DNA from: Opitutia bacterium UBA4506
Lineage (GTDB): Bacteria; Verrucomicrobiota; Verrucomicrobiia; Opitutales; Puniceicoccaceae
Assembly (NCBI GenBank): GCA_002388665.1
Contig: DGMY01000082.1
Location: forward strand, 25,852-89,851
Direction: 5' to 3'
DNA length: 64,000 nucleotides
Shown: positions 1-8,799 of the stretch, in pieces
Numbering within the stretch: the first letter of the stretch is position 1
How the letters are laid out: every line of letters starts with the position of its first letter
Translations under genes and position numbers: made by a program
Notes under the pieces: generated by a model
What the model was told of the DNA's origin: nothing
Seen by the model: only the letters and a program-made list of their open reading frames with translations
The model's database searches: none

Positions 1-79
1 CGGGCTTCTCGATGTGATCTTTGAGAAGCAATATGGGTTGAACCTTCTTCGCGAAACCGATTTTTTGAGGGGAGAATGA
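1..79 (+). CDS. C-terminal end of an unidentified protein (5' truncated by window)
   Basis: An open frame enters from the left edge (codons from base 2) and ends in TGA at 77-79. It gives 25 residues ending in NLLRETDFLRGE. The stop overlaps the ATG of the next gene in an ATGA arrangement, which suggests translational coupling and a shared operon. Too little is present to recognise a family. Confidence 0.55.
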   Translation, partial: GLLDVIFEKQYGLNLLRETDFLRGE

Positions 80-819
80 AGAAAGGCGAAGTTCGCAAGT
101 TTTACAATCAGGAGGATGTGGTCGACCACTATGCGCAGGCAGCCTCTGACGTTGGCCTATGGATCTCGGAAGAAAAGATTTTCCAGCGAGTATTTTCGCC
201 CGAGGAGCAAATTTTGGAACTGGGTTGCGGGGCGGGGCGAATCGCCGTAGGGCTCTACGAACTGGGCTATACGAACATATTTGCTACCGACTACGCTCGG
301 AAAATGGTGGGACGGGCGCGGAGTGTTGCTGAGATTCTAGAGTATGACATCAACTTTGGTGTCCAGGATGCGACCGATCTAGGATTTGCGGACGAGACCT
401 TCGACGGCGCCATCTTCGGTTTTAACGGATTGATGCAAATTCCCGGTCGAGACGGACGGAAGAAGGCGATGGCGGAAATTTTCCGAGTTCTCCGTCCCGG
501 TTCGTGGTTCGTGTTTACCAGCCATGATCGCAATGCTTCGGAACATCCGAGCTATTGGAAGGCAGAGACGAAACGCTGGCGCGCTGGGACTCAGGATCCT
601 GACCTGATCGATTTTGGCGACCGGATCGGAGCGACCCCGTGGGGAGATCTGTATATTCATGTTCCCGAGGCCAATCTCATCCGCGAGGACCTCAAGGAAA
701 CCGGTTTCCGGATCGAAGTGGATGTGCTGCGTTCCAAGCTGGCCGAAGAGCCTCCGGGGGTGAAGGAGTTTTCGGATGAATGTCGCTTTTGGGTGGTTCA
801 AAAGCCCGCCCGGGCGTAA
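76..819 (+). CDS. Class I SAM-dependent methyltransferase
   Basis: A 247-residue soluble protein with a Rossmann-type methyltransferase fold. Motif I is LELGCGAGR at about residues 47-55. An acidic end of strand 2 (FATDYARKM) follows at about 70-78, and the VLRPGSWFVF block typical of post-motif III in Methyltransf_11/25 proteins lies near 138-147. No membrane segment or signal peptide is seen, so it should be cytoplasmic. The substrate cannot be read from the sequence. The ATG overlaps the stop of the upstream gene (ATGA), so the two are probably co-translated, and the missing upstream partner would be the best clue to its job. Confidence 0.85.
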   Translation: MKKGEVRKFYNQEDVVDHYAQAASDVGLWISEEKIFQRVFSPEEQILELGCGAGRIAVGLYELGYTNIFATDYARKMVGRARSVAEILEYDINFGVQDATDLGFADETFDGAIFGFNGLMQIPGRDGRKKAMAEIFRVLRPGSWFVFTSHDRNASEHPSYWKAETKRWRAGTQDPDLIDFGDRIGATPWGDLYIHVPEANLIREDLKETGFRIEVDVLRSKLAEEPPGVKEFSDECRFWVVQKPARA

Positions 820-895
820 GAATCGAGTTACGTTCCAAACGTAACACTGTTTGCACTCGTCAAGCGGTCGTTCGGAGGAATAGAAAGGACAGCTT

Positions 896-2335
896 ATGGA
901 ATGGATCCAAAGTCCGCTGCTTTATATCGCTTTCGCCGCCTACGCCCTCCTGATGCTGGTCTTGCTTTTTGCCTTTTTCGGCAAAAAGGAGAGTGAGTCA
1001 TCAAAAGGTGCATCGACTCAGGCACCATCTCCTTCCCGGAACCCATCATCTGGATCTGAGGCAAGGGATGTTGTCATTGACGACGGGGGACCGAGCGTCT
1101 CCTCCAGGCCCGACCCGTCTGCCTTTATTGAGGAGGCCGAAAACCTCTTCTCCCGTGAGAAAGAGCCGGTCATTGTGACGGATGAAGCGTACGAGGTGAT
1201 TTACCACAACCGGGCCACACGGAAGGTGCTGGGGGGGACGATGGATGATCTGAATGAGCCGCTGCATCGGGTGCTCGGAGTCGAATCCAAAGCCTTGGAG
1301 AAACAACTGCGTGGCCAAGACCGCCCGCAGACGCTGAGTCTCTCCTGCAAGATGCCAAATGGTAGCGATGGTTCGATGCAATTGCGGGTGGCGATTCTCA
1401 ATCGGATGCCACGAGTCTATGCGTTCCGGATCGTGGGCCTCGAAGAGACGAGGCCGTCTTGGGTGTCCCACGGGAAAAACGGTGGTGAGTCCACTTCCTT
1501 GACTCGAGGTGGACATTTGGATTTTCGGGAGGTGGACCCGGCATCCGTGGAACTCTCCGCAGACCAAATGCTGGTGCCTTTGCGCGAGATGGATGATCTA
1601 TTGCGCCGCGTGAAAGATGTTCAGGAGACCGAAGGAACTCCCTCGGGAAATCCCCCTCTATTGTCAGCGCGGAACAAGCTGCGCCGCTTGATTCGTCACA
1701 TCGAAGAAATTGATTGGATGCTTCAAGTGGCCGACGGCCACTTGCACCAGCGACCCGAGTCTTTCCGAGCCTACGAGGTTCTTGCCCATATGGCTGCAGC
1801 AGCCAATCGGGTCTCTGCCAAAGAGGGACCGCAACTGAAGATTGATCCGTCGGAGGCCCCCGTCGTGGAGACCTTGCTCACTGGGGACCGACGAGTCTTC
1901 GAAAAGGTTCTGACGCAACTCTTGACCTCTGCATTCCGCGCTTCGGCTCAAGATGGAGAGATTCTCGCGGAGTTGCGCTCCAAGCCCCTCGAAGCTCCAA
2001 CGCAATCCGATGATTGGTACCTGTTTGCCGGAGAAGAGGAGCGGGCCAGCCAAGCGACCTTGTTGACCGTTAGGATCACCTTCGATCGAAATGAAGCGGG
2101 AAAAGGGCAATCGGATTTGCCAGCTGTCGTCGAGACTTTGGGGGCCCAGGTCATCGACCCGCGTCTCAACCGCAGGTTGGACTACGTCAAAAAGGGAAGA
2201 GATTCGGATCTCTTTGGGCTCACTTTAGCGCGGGAGTTGGTCGGTCAGTTGGATGGAGAGCTCTCGTTCCAGACGGATCCGAATGGGAAGAGCGAATTTT
2301 ACCTGAGACTCCAATTCGAGAACGCCTCAGACTGA
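896..2335 (+). CDS. Membrane-anchored, degenerate sensor-histidine-kinase-like protein
   Basis: A 479-residue protein with one N-terminal membrane helix (about residues 7-26) and a low-complexity Ser/Pro linker. A PAS-like segment at about 78-185 contains EPVIVTDEAYEVIYHNRATR. Its last 150 residues resemble a GHKL ATPase domain: DRRVFEKVLTQLLTSAFRAS matches the place of the N box and DLFGLTLARELVGQLDGEL the place of the G2 box. The N-box asparagine is missing and no clear phospho-accepting HE motif precedes it, although HIEEIDW near residue 267 is at the right distance. It is probably a pseudokinase or scaffold. A gene for an Hpt protein converges on it with only 4 bases between the stops. 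A real but highly divergent kinase remains possible. Confidence 0.6.
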   Translation: MEWIQSPLLYIAFAAYALLMLVLLFAFFGKKESESSKGASTQAPSPSRNPSSGSEARDVVIDDGGPSVSSRPDPSAFIEEAENLFSREKEPVIVTDEAYEVIYHNRATRKVLGGTMDDLNEPLHRVLGVESKALEKQLRGQDRPQTLSLSCKMPNGSDGSMQLRVAILNRMPRVYAFRIVGLEETRPSWVSHGKNGGESTSLTRGGHLDFREVDPASVELSADQMLVPLREMDDLLRRVKDVQETEGTPSGNPPLLSARNKLRRLIRHIEEIDWMLQVADGHLHQRPESFRAYEVLAHMAAAANRVSAKEGPQLKIDPSEAPVVETLLTGDRRVFEKVLTQLLTSAFRASAQDGEILAELRSKPLEAPTQSDDWYLFAGEEERASQATLLTVRITFDRNEAGKGQSDLPAVVETLGAQVIDPRLNRRLDYVKKGRDSDLFGLTLARELVGQLDGELSFQTDPNGKSEFYLRLQFENASD

Positions 2336-2339
2336 TCGA

Positions 2340-2735
2340 TTAGATCAGGTAGGGCTCCGGCGCTAGGGCGATCTGCCCGAGGATGTCTTCAAACTTTTTG
2401 ATGGCAGCTTCCAGTTCGCGAGTTTTTGCGTCAATTGCGGGAAGGTCGGCCTCGTCGACCCCGTCGGCCGAGTCCTGCTCGACCTTAAACGAAAGATCTT
2501 TGACCAAAGGGCTGCCAAACGTGCGAGCCGCTGATTTCATCGAGTGCGCGGCGCGATTGAAGTCTCTCCAATTCTTTTCGCTCCGAGCCTTTTGGAGGTT
2601 TGAAAATTGCTCTCGTATGTCGTTTTGACAGTCCCCGAGTAGCTCCACGAAGATATCGCGATCACCTCCGCATATTTCCTGTGCAAATCGCAAAAGATCT
2701 GTTTGAGAGAAAACCTCTTCGCTGGTGTCGCTCAT
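2340..2735 (-). CDS. Hpt domain histidine phosphotransfer protein
   Basis: A 131-residue four-helix Hpt protein. The phospho-acceptor is His64 in RAAHSMKSAARTFG, matching the HxxKxxA/S pattern of the family, and an amphipathic helix with DLSFKVEQDS follows. It has no transmembrane segment or receiver domain, so it should act in the cytoplasm as a phosphate shuttle between a kinase/receiver pair and a response regulator. It is convergent with the degenerate sensor-like gene (stops 4 bases apart), so the two are not one transcript, but conserved adjacency would suggest a shared pathway. No response regulator is encoded nearby. Confidence 0.8.
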   Translation of the reverse strand: MSDTSEEVFSQTDLLRFAQEICGGDRDIFVELLGDCQNDIREQFSNLQKARSEKNWRDFNRAAHSMKSAARTFGSPLVKDLSFKVEQDSADGVDEADLPAIDAKTRELEAAIKKFEDILGQIALAPEPYLI

Positions 2736-2787
2736 TATTTTGAATTTATGGCTTGCGAGTGTAAGTCACAAGAGGGAATTTGAGTTT

Positions 2788-2931
2788 ATGGAATTTCTGA
2801 CCCATATGAATAACTGGTTCGGACCTTTGATGGCCGCCGGGCCTCTTTTTGCAGGTGCGCTAATTTTGATTGGCGAGAACCTGTATTCCAAGCACATCCG
2901 TGCATCGCGAGCCGCCGCTCGCAATCGCTGA
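2788..2931 (+). CDS. Small single-span membrane protein (hypothetical)
   Basis: A 47-residue reading frame starting MEFLTHMNNWFGPL, with one hydrophobic segment (about residues 11-29) and a basic tail ending RASRAAARNR. The ATG at 2788 was chosen over a longer upstream frame because AGAGGG at 2771-2776 is a plausible ribosome binding site 11 bases before it. Positive charges after the helix suggest an N-out/C-in orientation. No family is recognised. A terminator-like hairpin lies 150 bases downstream. Confidence 0.4.
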   Translation: MEFLTHMNNWFGPLMAAGPLFAGALILIGENLYSKHIRASRAAARNR

Positions 2932-3081
2932 TTGCTGCCTTCGCAGGTCTTCGGACCGTTTGGGAGCCGTTCCACCGATCGGCGTAGTCTGCAGGGTGGA
3001 TTGGCCCTTTGCTGCGCTTGTAGCTTTTGCGGGGTGACGGAAAATCTATTCGTATAAATACTGGTCATCCATGACCTCAAT

Positions 3082-3108
3082 CGACCTCATTGGAGGTCGT
3101 AAGTTTTT
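3082..3108 (+). terminator. Hairpin with T-tract, possible rho-independent terminator
   Basis: CGACCTC (3082-3088), loop ATTG, GAGGTCG (3093-3099), then TAAGTTTTT. A 7-bp perfect stem followed by five T residues fits a rho-independent terminator on the plus strand, about 150 bases after the small membrane ORF. The rest of 2932-3344 holds no convincing gene. Confidence 0.5.
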
Positions 3109-3344
3109 CGACGGCTGTGAATAGATTAAACTGAGGGATTAATTGCTTCCTGAGTTCCGCAAATAGATGCTGAGAATTGACTCGAGACCGCATTGATCAG
3201 TTGCAAGAGCAATTGTTTCCTCCTACCTTTACCTTGTAATGAATTCACCCCAAATCAGTAGCTACGGCTGTTTGGACACTCGTTGGCGCCGAGTTTCTAT
3301 TGGGTAGGTTTGTCGGTGCGAAACGGATCAATTGGAGGAACAAT

Positions 3345-4022
3345 ATGAATAAGAAATTTTGTCTTTTACTTTGTAGTTTGATGCCCACGTTTGGGCTTCT
3401 GCAATCAGTCGCGGCTGGGCCGTACTCCGGGGAGGTTCGCTTTTCCTTCAACACCTACTCATGGGAACGCTCGATTGAGGGGCTTTACTTTCGCAATGGA
3501 GACGAAGAAGAAACCGAAGTCTCGGTCGCAAATGGAAGTCCGTCGGAAGCCTATGAGTACCAAGGATCCGCGCCGCTGCAGTTTTATCGGAAATCAGGCG
3601 GCTCAGAGACCGTCGTCGCACAATTCACGCCGGAGAGCTCTGATCGGCAGTTGTTGATCTTTGTTCGGCAGGAAGAGGGTAGTCTTCTGGAGTACCAGGT
3701 ACATTCGATTCCGTTTGAGGAATCGAAATCCGGTTCCGACATCTATCGTTTCGTGAACCTGACCAATCACCCGATCTACGTCGGTTTTGGAAATGAGGTT
3801 TACGCGATTAAAGTTGGCGGTGAAGAAGCCGTTAACATGTCGGAAATCGAGTTGGATTCCAACAGTGTGACGATGAGAATCAAGCTGGATAACGGAAAGA
3901 ATGAAGGGCACATGGAGTATTCCTCGTCGTGGTCCATCCGGTCGGGACGTTCCGCTTTTGTGTTCATGACCGTTCGGCCGGGGAGCGACGATCTTTTGAA
4001 GATCGAGAGACTGTATTATTGA
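3345..4022 (+). CDS. Exported protein of unknown function
   Basis: A 225-residue protein beginning MNKKFCLLLCSLMPTFGLL, with a signal peptide probably cleaved after SVAA. ATG 3345 is supported by GGAGGA at 3334-3339. The mature part is mostly beta-type sequence with many acidic and aromatic residues. No recognisable domain, catalytic motif or lipobox was found. The GH2 gene begins 12 bases after its stop, so the two are likely co-transcribed, and a role near the envelope or in glycan handling is only a guess from that context. Confidence 0.6.
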   Translation: MNKKFCLLLCSLMPTFGLLQSVAAGPYSGEVRFSFNTYSWERSIEGLYFRNGDEEETEVSVANGSPSEAYEYQGSAPLQFYRKSGGSETVVAQFTPESSDRQLLIFVRQEEGSLLEYQVHSIPFEESKSGSDIYRFVNLTNHPIYVGFGNEVYAIKVGGEEAVNMSEIELDSNSVTMRIKLDNGKNEGHMEYSSSWSIRSGRSAFVFMTVRPGSDDLLKIERLYY

Positions 4023-4034
4023 TTGAAAGAAATT

Positions 4035-5858
4035 ATGGGTAAGCAACAACCACGAGTCTCCTGCGATGCGGGCTATCTCCAACTGAATGACCGCGAATCG
4101 CGTCTCCTAAACGGTGAATGGGGTTTCTTTGCGGATAATATGGGTGCTTTTGGTCTGAAGCGAAGCCGCAATGTGTTTGAAGGCCTCGATCCGCAAAAGG
4201 AAGACCGTGCCGTCGAGTACGACATTGATTCCTTTGACCAGATCTCGGTTCCGGGAGACTGGAATACTCAAAAGGAAGAGTACTTTCTATTTGAGGGGTT
4301 CGGTTGGTACACCAAGCGTGTTGCGTGTTCTGCGGAAGAGATTGCCGCAATGACCAAGGACGGTAATCGACTCTTTCTCCGGTTGGACGGTGTCAATTAT
4401 GCCGTCGATGTTTGGTGGAACGGAAAGGAACTCGGGAGCGCCGAGCTGCCATTCCTGCCACTCTCGTTCGAACTCAATGCCGATCAGGTCCAAGAGGACA
4501 ACCTTTTGGTCGTGCGGGTCGACGCTCGTAGACTCGCTCACCGGATTCCGGCAGAGCGCTATGATTGGTTTAATTACGGAGGACTCATTCGATCCGTGCG
4601 CCTGATTTCGACCCCTGGTGTGTTCATCGGTCAGGCCGCTTACAATGACACCAGGATTCTATCCTTAAACGGGGTTGAAGCGGTTGTGGACGGTTCCTAC
4701 CTCGTCGAAGTACGAGGGGAGGGGGATTTGGATGGTCTGACAGTAAAGCTCGAGATTCCGGAGCTGGACGTTGTCGAAGAGATGTCAGTCAAAGAAGCAT
4801 CCACTCTTAATTTCGAGCTCAAGAACCTGTCAGTCACCCTGTGGGAGCCGGGCTCTCCGCGTTTGTACGCTGCGCAGATTAGCTTGGTACGCGACGGAGT
4901 ATCCGTCGATCAGGTCGCTCAGAAGATCGGATTTAAGCAAATTGAATGTCGGGGGACCGAACTTCTGGTCAATCAAAAGCCGTTTTTCCTGAAGGGGATT
5001 GCTCTGCATGAAGAACGACTCGGCGATCGCGGTGGAAAACCGAGAAATCTCGAGGACATTCGGGCGCTGATCGATCTGGCTCAGGAGACCGGATGCAATT
5101 TTATGCGATTGGCACACTATCCCTATGACGAAGAGTGGTTGCGGGAGTGTGACGAACGCGGGTTGCTGGTTTGGGACGAAATTCCTGTGTATTGGGAAAT
5201 GACGTACACGGATGAGCGGACCCAGAAGCTGATTTTTGAATCTGCCGTGCGGATGGTCGAGGTGAGCCGGTCCCACCCATCGATTTTGTGCCATGCACTG
5301 GCCAATGAAACATGGGAGTTGGAGGGTCGTGGTGCGGCCATGGGAAGAGCTTTCGAGGCGTTGGTGGAGTTGGATCCCAGTATCCCCAAGACTGCGGCGT
5401 TCAATGCCCCTTTCCAAGATGGCAAGTACGACGTCGAGGTGGTGGAACACTCGATCTACGAGCATGTCGATGTCGTCGGTTTGAATGAGTATGGCGGTTG
5501 GTACAATCCGCCGCTCAAGGAGTTGACCAACGCGAATGTCATTGTCGGGAGTAAGCCGCTGTTCATCACCGAATTTGGTGCGGCCGGTCCTCTGGGCACA
5601 TCGGGGGAGCCGGATGTATTGTGGAATCTCGATAGTCAGAAAGCGATTTACGAAGAGCAGATCAAAATGTTCGGGCGCTGCGAAAAATTGAGTGGTTGGA
5701 CCCCGTGGGTGCTCAAGGACTTCAGGAGTACGCTGCGGGCAAATGGATTCCAGAAGGGTTGGAACCGGAAAGGTATGGTCGGTCCGAACGGGGAGAAGAA
5801 GCCGGTGTTTGAGCTGGTGACGGAAGAGTTTTCGAAGAAACCCACCTTTTCCTCTTGA
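4035..5858 (+). CDS. Glycoside hydrolase family 2 (beta-glucuronidase/beta-galactosidase-like)
   Basis: A 607-residue retaining beta-glycosidase with the GH2 order: an N-terminal jelly-roll sugar-binding domain (about 20-190, with GFGWYTKRV and RLDGVNYAVDVWWNG), an immunoglobulin-like domain (about 190-295) and a TIM barrel (about 300-600). The acid/base is the Glu of LANETWE (about residue 425) and the nucleophile is the Glu of FITEFGAAG (about residue 513). The segment FFLKGIALHEE and the RLAHYPYDE loop are closest to beta-glucuronidase-type GH2 enzymes. No signal peptide is visible, so it probably works on imported oligosaccharides. An in-frame TTG lies 12 bases upstream; ATG 4035 is preferred. 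Exact substrate is uncertain. Confidence 0.88.
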   Translation: MGKQQPRVSCDAGYLQLNDRESRLLNGEWGFFADNMGAFGLKRSRNVFEGLDPQKEDRAVEYDIDSFDQISVPGDWNTQKEEYFLFEGFGWYTKRVACSAEEIAAMTKDGNRLFLRLDGVNYAVDVWWNGKELGSAELPFLPLSFELNADQVQEDNLLVVRVDARRLAHRIPAERYDWFNYGGLIRSVRLISTPGVFIGQAAYNDTRILSLNGVEAVVDGSYLVEVRGEGDLDGLTVKLEIPELDVVEEMSVKEASTLNFELKNLSVTLWEPGSPRLYAAQISLVRDGVSVDQVAQKIGFKQIECRGTELLVNQKPFFLKGIALHEERLGDRGGKPRNLEDIRALIDLAQETGCNFMRLAHYPYDEEWLRECDERGLLVWDEIPVYWEMTYTDERTQKLIFESAVRMVEVSRSHPSILCHALANETWELEGRGAAMGRAFEALVELDPSIPKTAAFNAPFQDGKYDVEVVEHSIYEHVDVVGLNEYGGWYNPPLKELTNANVIVGSKPLFITEFGAAGPLGTSGEPDVLWNLDSQKAIYEEQIKMFGRCEKLSGWTPWVLKDFRSTLRANGFQKGWNRKGMVGPNGEKKPVFELVTEEFSKKPTFSS

Positions 5859-5890
5859 GCCGGAAGAATGCTCCGAAGAGATTGGATGGT

Positions 5891-6916
5891 ATGAGAAAGT
5901 CTCTGCACCCCTCCATTCTTGCACGATTGTTTCCATCAGTAGGTTTCCGCAAGGCGCCGCGCTTCGGCATTGCGATTCTCGCGGGGTTTCTTGTCACCTT
6001 TCTTACGGTTTCGGCCGAAGAAGATGGGAAGATCCGTATCTTGGGAATCGGAAATAGTTTCACTCAAAACGCGACGAAATTCTTGCCGCAGATTATTGCG
6101 TCGAATCCTTCGATTGAGGCCGATGTCGGTGTGGCCAACATCGGCGGCTGCCCTTTGGACAAGCATGTAAATTTGGCCAAGGCCAATGAAGAGGATCCCA
6201 CGAAAGGAAAGCAGTACACGTACTGGTTGAACGGGAAGGTCGACTCCAAGAAGGTGTCTCTGAAAGAGATTCTCGAAGATGGCACCTGGGACTACGTTAC
6301 CATCCAGCAGGTTAGTACGAAGAGCTACAAGATTGAAACCTACTATCCGTATGCGGAAGAGTTGATCGGGATCATTCGTAAGCACGCGCCCGATGCGACG
6401 ATTGTGATCCATGAGACTTGGTCCCACAGCAAAGACAGCTATCGGTACACGAGCTGGGGGCTCGATCCTGACGAGATGTATAGCAAGCTACACGCGGCGT
6501 ACGGCCAAATTGCCGAAGAATTCAGTCTGCCTGTGATCCCGGTCGGCACTGCATTCCAGATGGCCAAAGAGTTTGAACAATGGGACTACCAGCCCACGGA
6601 GATCGAGGTCACCGAATTGGTCTATCCCGCAGATAAAGAGAACCTGCCCGATGAATCCAAGAGTCTTCACCGTATCTTCTATTGGAAGAAGAACAAGAAG
6701 ACTGGCGAGTATAACGTCGGTAACGACGGATTCCACGCCAATCGAAACGGCGAGTATTTGGGGGGCTTGGTATGGTACGGTTTCTTTTTCGACGCCGACC
6801 CCACGGAAGTGAGTTACGCGCCAAATGGGATGACAGAGGAACAAGCGGAGTCCCTCCAGGTGATTGCGGCACAGACTCTGGCTGAAGAGCCTGAGAACCT
6901 GCGGTTGAACCCGTAG
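5891..6916 (+). CDS. Exported DUF4886 (SGNH-hydrolase-like) protein
   Basis: A protein of about 341 residues with an N-terminal signal/anchor (FGIAILAGFLVTFLTVSAEE). The mature part starts with ILGIGNSFTQNA, where the Ser of GNS matches the block I nucleophile of SGNH hydrolases. The end carries NDGFHANRNGEYLGGLVWY, matching the D-x-x-H block V. DUF4886 proteins are predicted esterases or hydrolases, often in glycan-degradation loci of Bacteroidetes and Verrucomicrobia. An in-frame TTG at 5855 would overlap the GH2 stop by 4 bases; ATG 5891 gives a cleaner signal peptide. It probably shares an operon with GH2 and may remove ester groups from its substrate (inference). Confidence 0.72.
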   Translation: MRKSLHPSILARLFPSVGFRKAPRFGIAILAGFLVTFLTVSAEEDGKIRILGIGNSFTQNATKFLPQIIASNPSIEADVGVANIGGCPLDKHVNLAKANEEDPTKGKQYTYWLNGKVDSKKVSLKEILEDGTWDYVTIQQVSTKSYKIETYYPYAEELIGIIRKHAPDATIVIHETWSHSKDSYRYTSWGLDPDEMYSKLHAAYGQIAEEFSLPVIPVGTAFQMAKEFEQWDYQPTEIEVTELVYPADKENLPDESKSLHRIFYWKKNKKTGEYNVGNDGFHANRNGEYLGGLVWYGFFFDADPTEVSYAPNGMTEEQAESLQVIAAQTLAEEPENLRLNP

Positions 6917-6928
6917 TCAGCGGAGATT

Positions 6929-6953
6929 CCCGCGGATCCCCGGATCCCGCGGG
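6929..6953 (+). terminator. GC-rich hairpin after the DUF4886 gene
   Basis: CCCGCGGATCC pairs with GGATCCCGCGGG with a one-base bulge, starting 13 bases after the stop codon. There is no proper T-tract (CTCCTTCTC follows), so it could be a weak terminator or a 3' mRNA-stabilising structure. Confidence 0.4.
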
Positions 6954-7033
6954 CTCCTTCTCAGTTGGCGCGGCATTCCTGCATCGAAAGCGGGCTCACA
7001 TGTGGGAATTCCCGCCCGGGCAGATCAGCACCG

Positions 7034-7693
7034 CTACAGGTAGAGTGATGGAAGATCGGCCCAGGTAACCTCTGGATCTGCGCTGATACGACCGATTTTT
7101 TCGTCGAAAGCGCTCCATTGCTCCTCGGTGCAGAGCTCGTAGCTGTGACCCCAGAAGTAGAAAACCCCGCAGCCGGATTTCTTCGCCGCGTCGTAGAGTT
7201 CCCAGAAGGACTTGTTGTGGAAGTGACAGTCTGGATGAAGCATCATCGGATCTGCAGGAGGGAAGGACGGGGTCACGTTCTTGGTCGTCCGAGCGTATAG
7301 ATGTCCGGCCTCGGCAACGACCTGGGCAGTGGCTGCGTCGTGTCCGCCATAGGGGTAGACAAATCCGTGGATCGGATCCTGGAACCAGTCCTGAAGAATT
7401 TTTCGTGCGTCGACGACCTCGGTCCGCCAGTCCTCCAGGGGGATTTCGACTGGGCGAGGGTGGGTCATCGAGTGGTTGGCGATTGTGAACCCTTCGTAGA
7501 CTGACTTCAACTCTGACCGGGCGAGGCGCTGGATGGTTTTATTCCATTTTTCGCTATGGCCACCGCTCCGATTCTCTTTGTGAGTGGTAGGGTTGAGGTT
7601 GAAGGAGGCCTTGGCGTTGTGATTGCGGAGAATCTCGATGAGGCGAATGTCATCATTTACACCGTCGTCCCAGCATTGAACTACTTTCATCAT
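7034..7693 (-). CDS. Polysaccharide deacetylase family protein (NodB-like)
   Basis: A 219-residue protein of the carbohydrate esterase 4/NodB fold. The first motif is WDDGVNDD (residues 8-15), giving the catalytic and metal Asp pair. The second is the metal-binding NHSMTHP (about residues 76-82), and VYPYGGHD follows near 115. No signal peptide is evident, so either it is cytoplasmic or it acts on small soluble amides; a divergent subgroup seems likely. Two adjacent ATG codons compete; GAGGAG just upstream fits the second (7690) slightly better. It follows two exported-protein genes on the same strand with a 52-base gap. Confidence 0.75.
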   Translation of the reverse strand: MMKVVQCWDDGVNDDIRLIEILRNHNAKASFNLNPTTHKENRSGGHSEKWNKTIQRLARSELKSVYEGFTIANHSMTHPRPVEIPLEDWRTEVVDARKILQDWFQDPIHGFVYPYGGHDAATAQVVAEAGHLYARTTKNVTPSFPPADPMMLHPDCHFHNKSFWELYDAAKKSGCGVFYFWGHSYELCTEEQWSAFDEKIGRISADPEVTWADLPSLYL

Positions 7694-7745
7694 GATCTCC
7701 TCTTTGTACCAGACCTTCCCGACCCTGAGAAGCGCGAAGGACTCA

Positions 7746-8783
7746 CTAAAGGCGTTTTAGGCGTTCACCGAAAAGAAACTCTAGTTCGAAGAGAATTCGT
7801 GGGTCGGGATTAAAGTTCCGTTCCCGTTTGAAATCGATCCCGGGCTCGATCGTTAAGTACATCCACTCTTTCCAAATCTTTTGCCGGTAGGGCATGCGGA
7901 GAAGGCCGGCCTCGATTCGGGCCCACGGTTCGGTTTGGGAATACAGGGCAGCGCGGAATCCGATGGTTCGGCGGTTGCTGATGCGATGGTAGAGACTCGC
8001 TGCCTGGCCGAATTCGAACCCATCGCTCGTTTCAGATCGAACTACCGCGAGATCGACTTCTACCCAGGAGGCTTCACCGAGAAATCTCCGGAGATCCAAC
8101 GACGTTTTTTCGCCAAATCCGTCATCTGCTTCATAGGTAAGATACTGGGATACGCGAAATCGCCAGTGCTCACGCTGCCAACTCATTCGTCCCCGGAGTC
8201 GAAATTTTGGGACCGGTTCCGGTTTGAAATCCAACCCGGAGTCGAGATCCAGGTCGAAGTTCATCAGATCAATGATTGCGAAGCGAAGGGAAGCGTTTCC
8301 ACTGTCGTCGGAACCTGGGATTTGTCTCAGCTCATTGCGGCTGAATCCAGTGAGCGGCTCGCTGTCTTCCTGGACGTTTTCGACGATGAGCTTCAGGCGA
8401 TTTTGTGTTTTGGGGAGATCGATCTTGGCCTTGAAATCAACGCCGGTGCTGACGGATTCTCCATCGATGAACTCGATCTGGGGAGCGATAGCGATATAGC
8501 TCTCGCCCTCTTCATCTGCATTGAGGCGTCTGTCCCCAAAGTAGCGATCAAAAGTTTTGGAGCGCTCCTCGCGGTCGGGTGCGATCAAATTGTCGAGGTA
8601 GTGATCGAGCCCCTCGGCCACAGTTTCGACCTTGTCAGATATATTTTCGTGAAAGCTATCGACGGTATCGGCAGCGTCTTCCTCCTCTGTAGGCGTTGAA
8701 ACCTCCGGTGGAACCTCTGCCGGTTGGGAGTAGGCGGTAAGGCTTCCAGCTAGAAGTGCTATGAGTGCAACCCTCAGAATCAT
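7746..8783 (-). CDS. Exported protein, probable outer-membrane beta-barrel
   Basis: A 345-residue protein with signal peptide MILRVALIALLAGSLTAYSQ. An acidic Pro/Glu-rich spacer follows, then about 250 residues of alternating aromatic/polar strands (for example RMSWQREHWRFRVSQYLTYEA and TIGFRAALYSQTEPW). The pattern suits an outer-membrane beta-barrel, although the C-terminus (FGERLKRL) lacks the usual terminal aromatic residue. No family was recognised. Its start lies 16 bases after the stop of the upstream exported-protein gene, so the two are very likely one operon. Confidence 0.6.
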   Translation of the reverse strand: MILRVALIALLAGSLTAYSQPAEVPPEVSTPTEEEDAADTVDSFHENISDKVETVAEGLDHYLDNLIAPDREERSKTFDRYFGDRRLNADEEGESYIAIAPQIEFIDGESVSTGVDFKAKIDLPKTQNRLKLIVENVQEDSEPLTGFSRNELRQIPGSDDSGNASLRFAIIDLMNFDLDLDSGLDFKPEPVPKFRLRGRMSWQREHWRFRVSQYLTYEADDGFGEKTSLDLRRFLGEASWVEVDLAVVRSETSDGFEFGQAASLYHRISNRRTIGFRAALYSQTEPWARIEAGLLRMPYRQKIWKEWMYLTIEPGIDFKRERNFNPDPRILFELEFLFGERLKRL

Positions 8784-8799
8784 ACAATTCTTCAGTGAT

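Noticed and set aside
4830..5936. Open frame of 368 codons on the minus strand, opposite the GH2 gene
   Set aside because: Antisense to conserved GH2 catalytic motifs; the composition (His, Arg, Leu rich) is typical of a shadow frame.
7881..8699. Open frame of 272 codons on the plus strand, opposite the beta-barrel-like gene
   Set aside because: The minus-strand gene has a good signal peptide and operon context; the plus-strand frame has neither a start signal nor a known domain.
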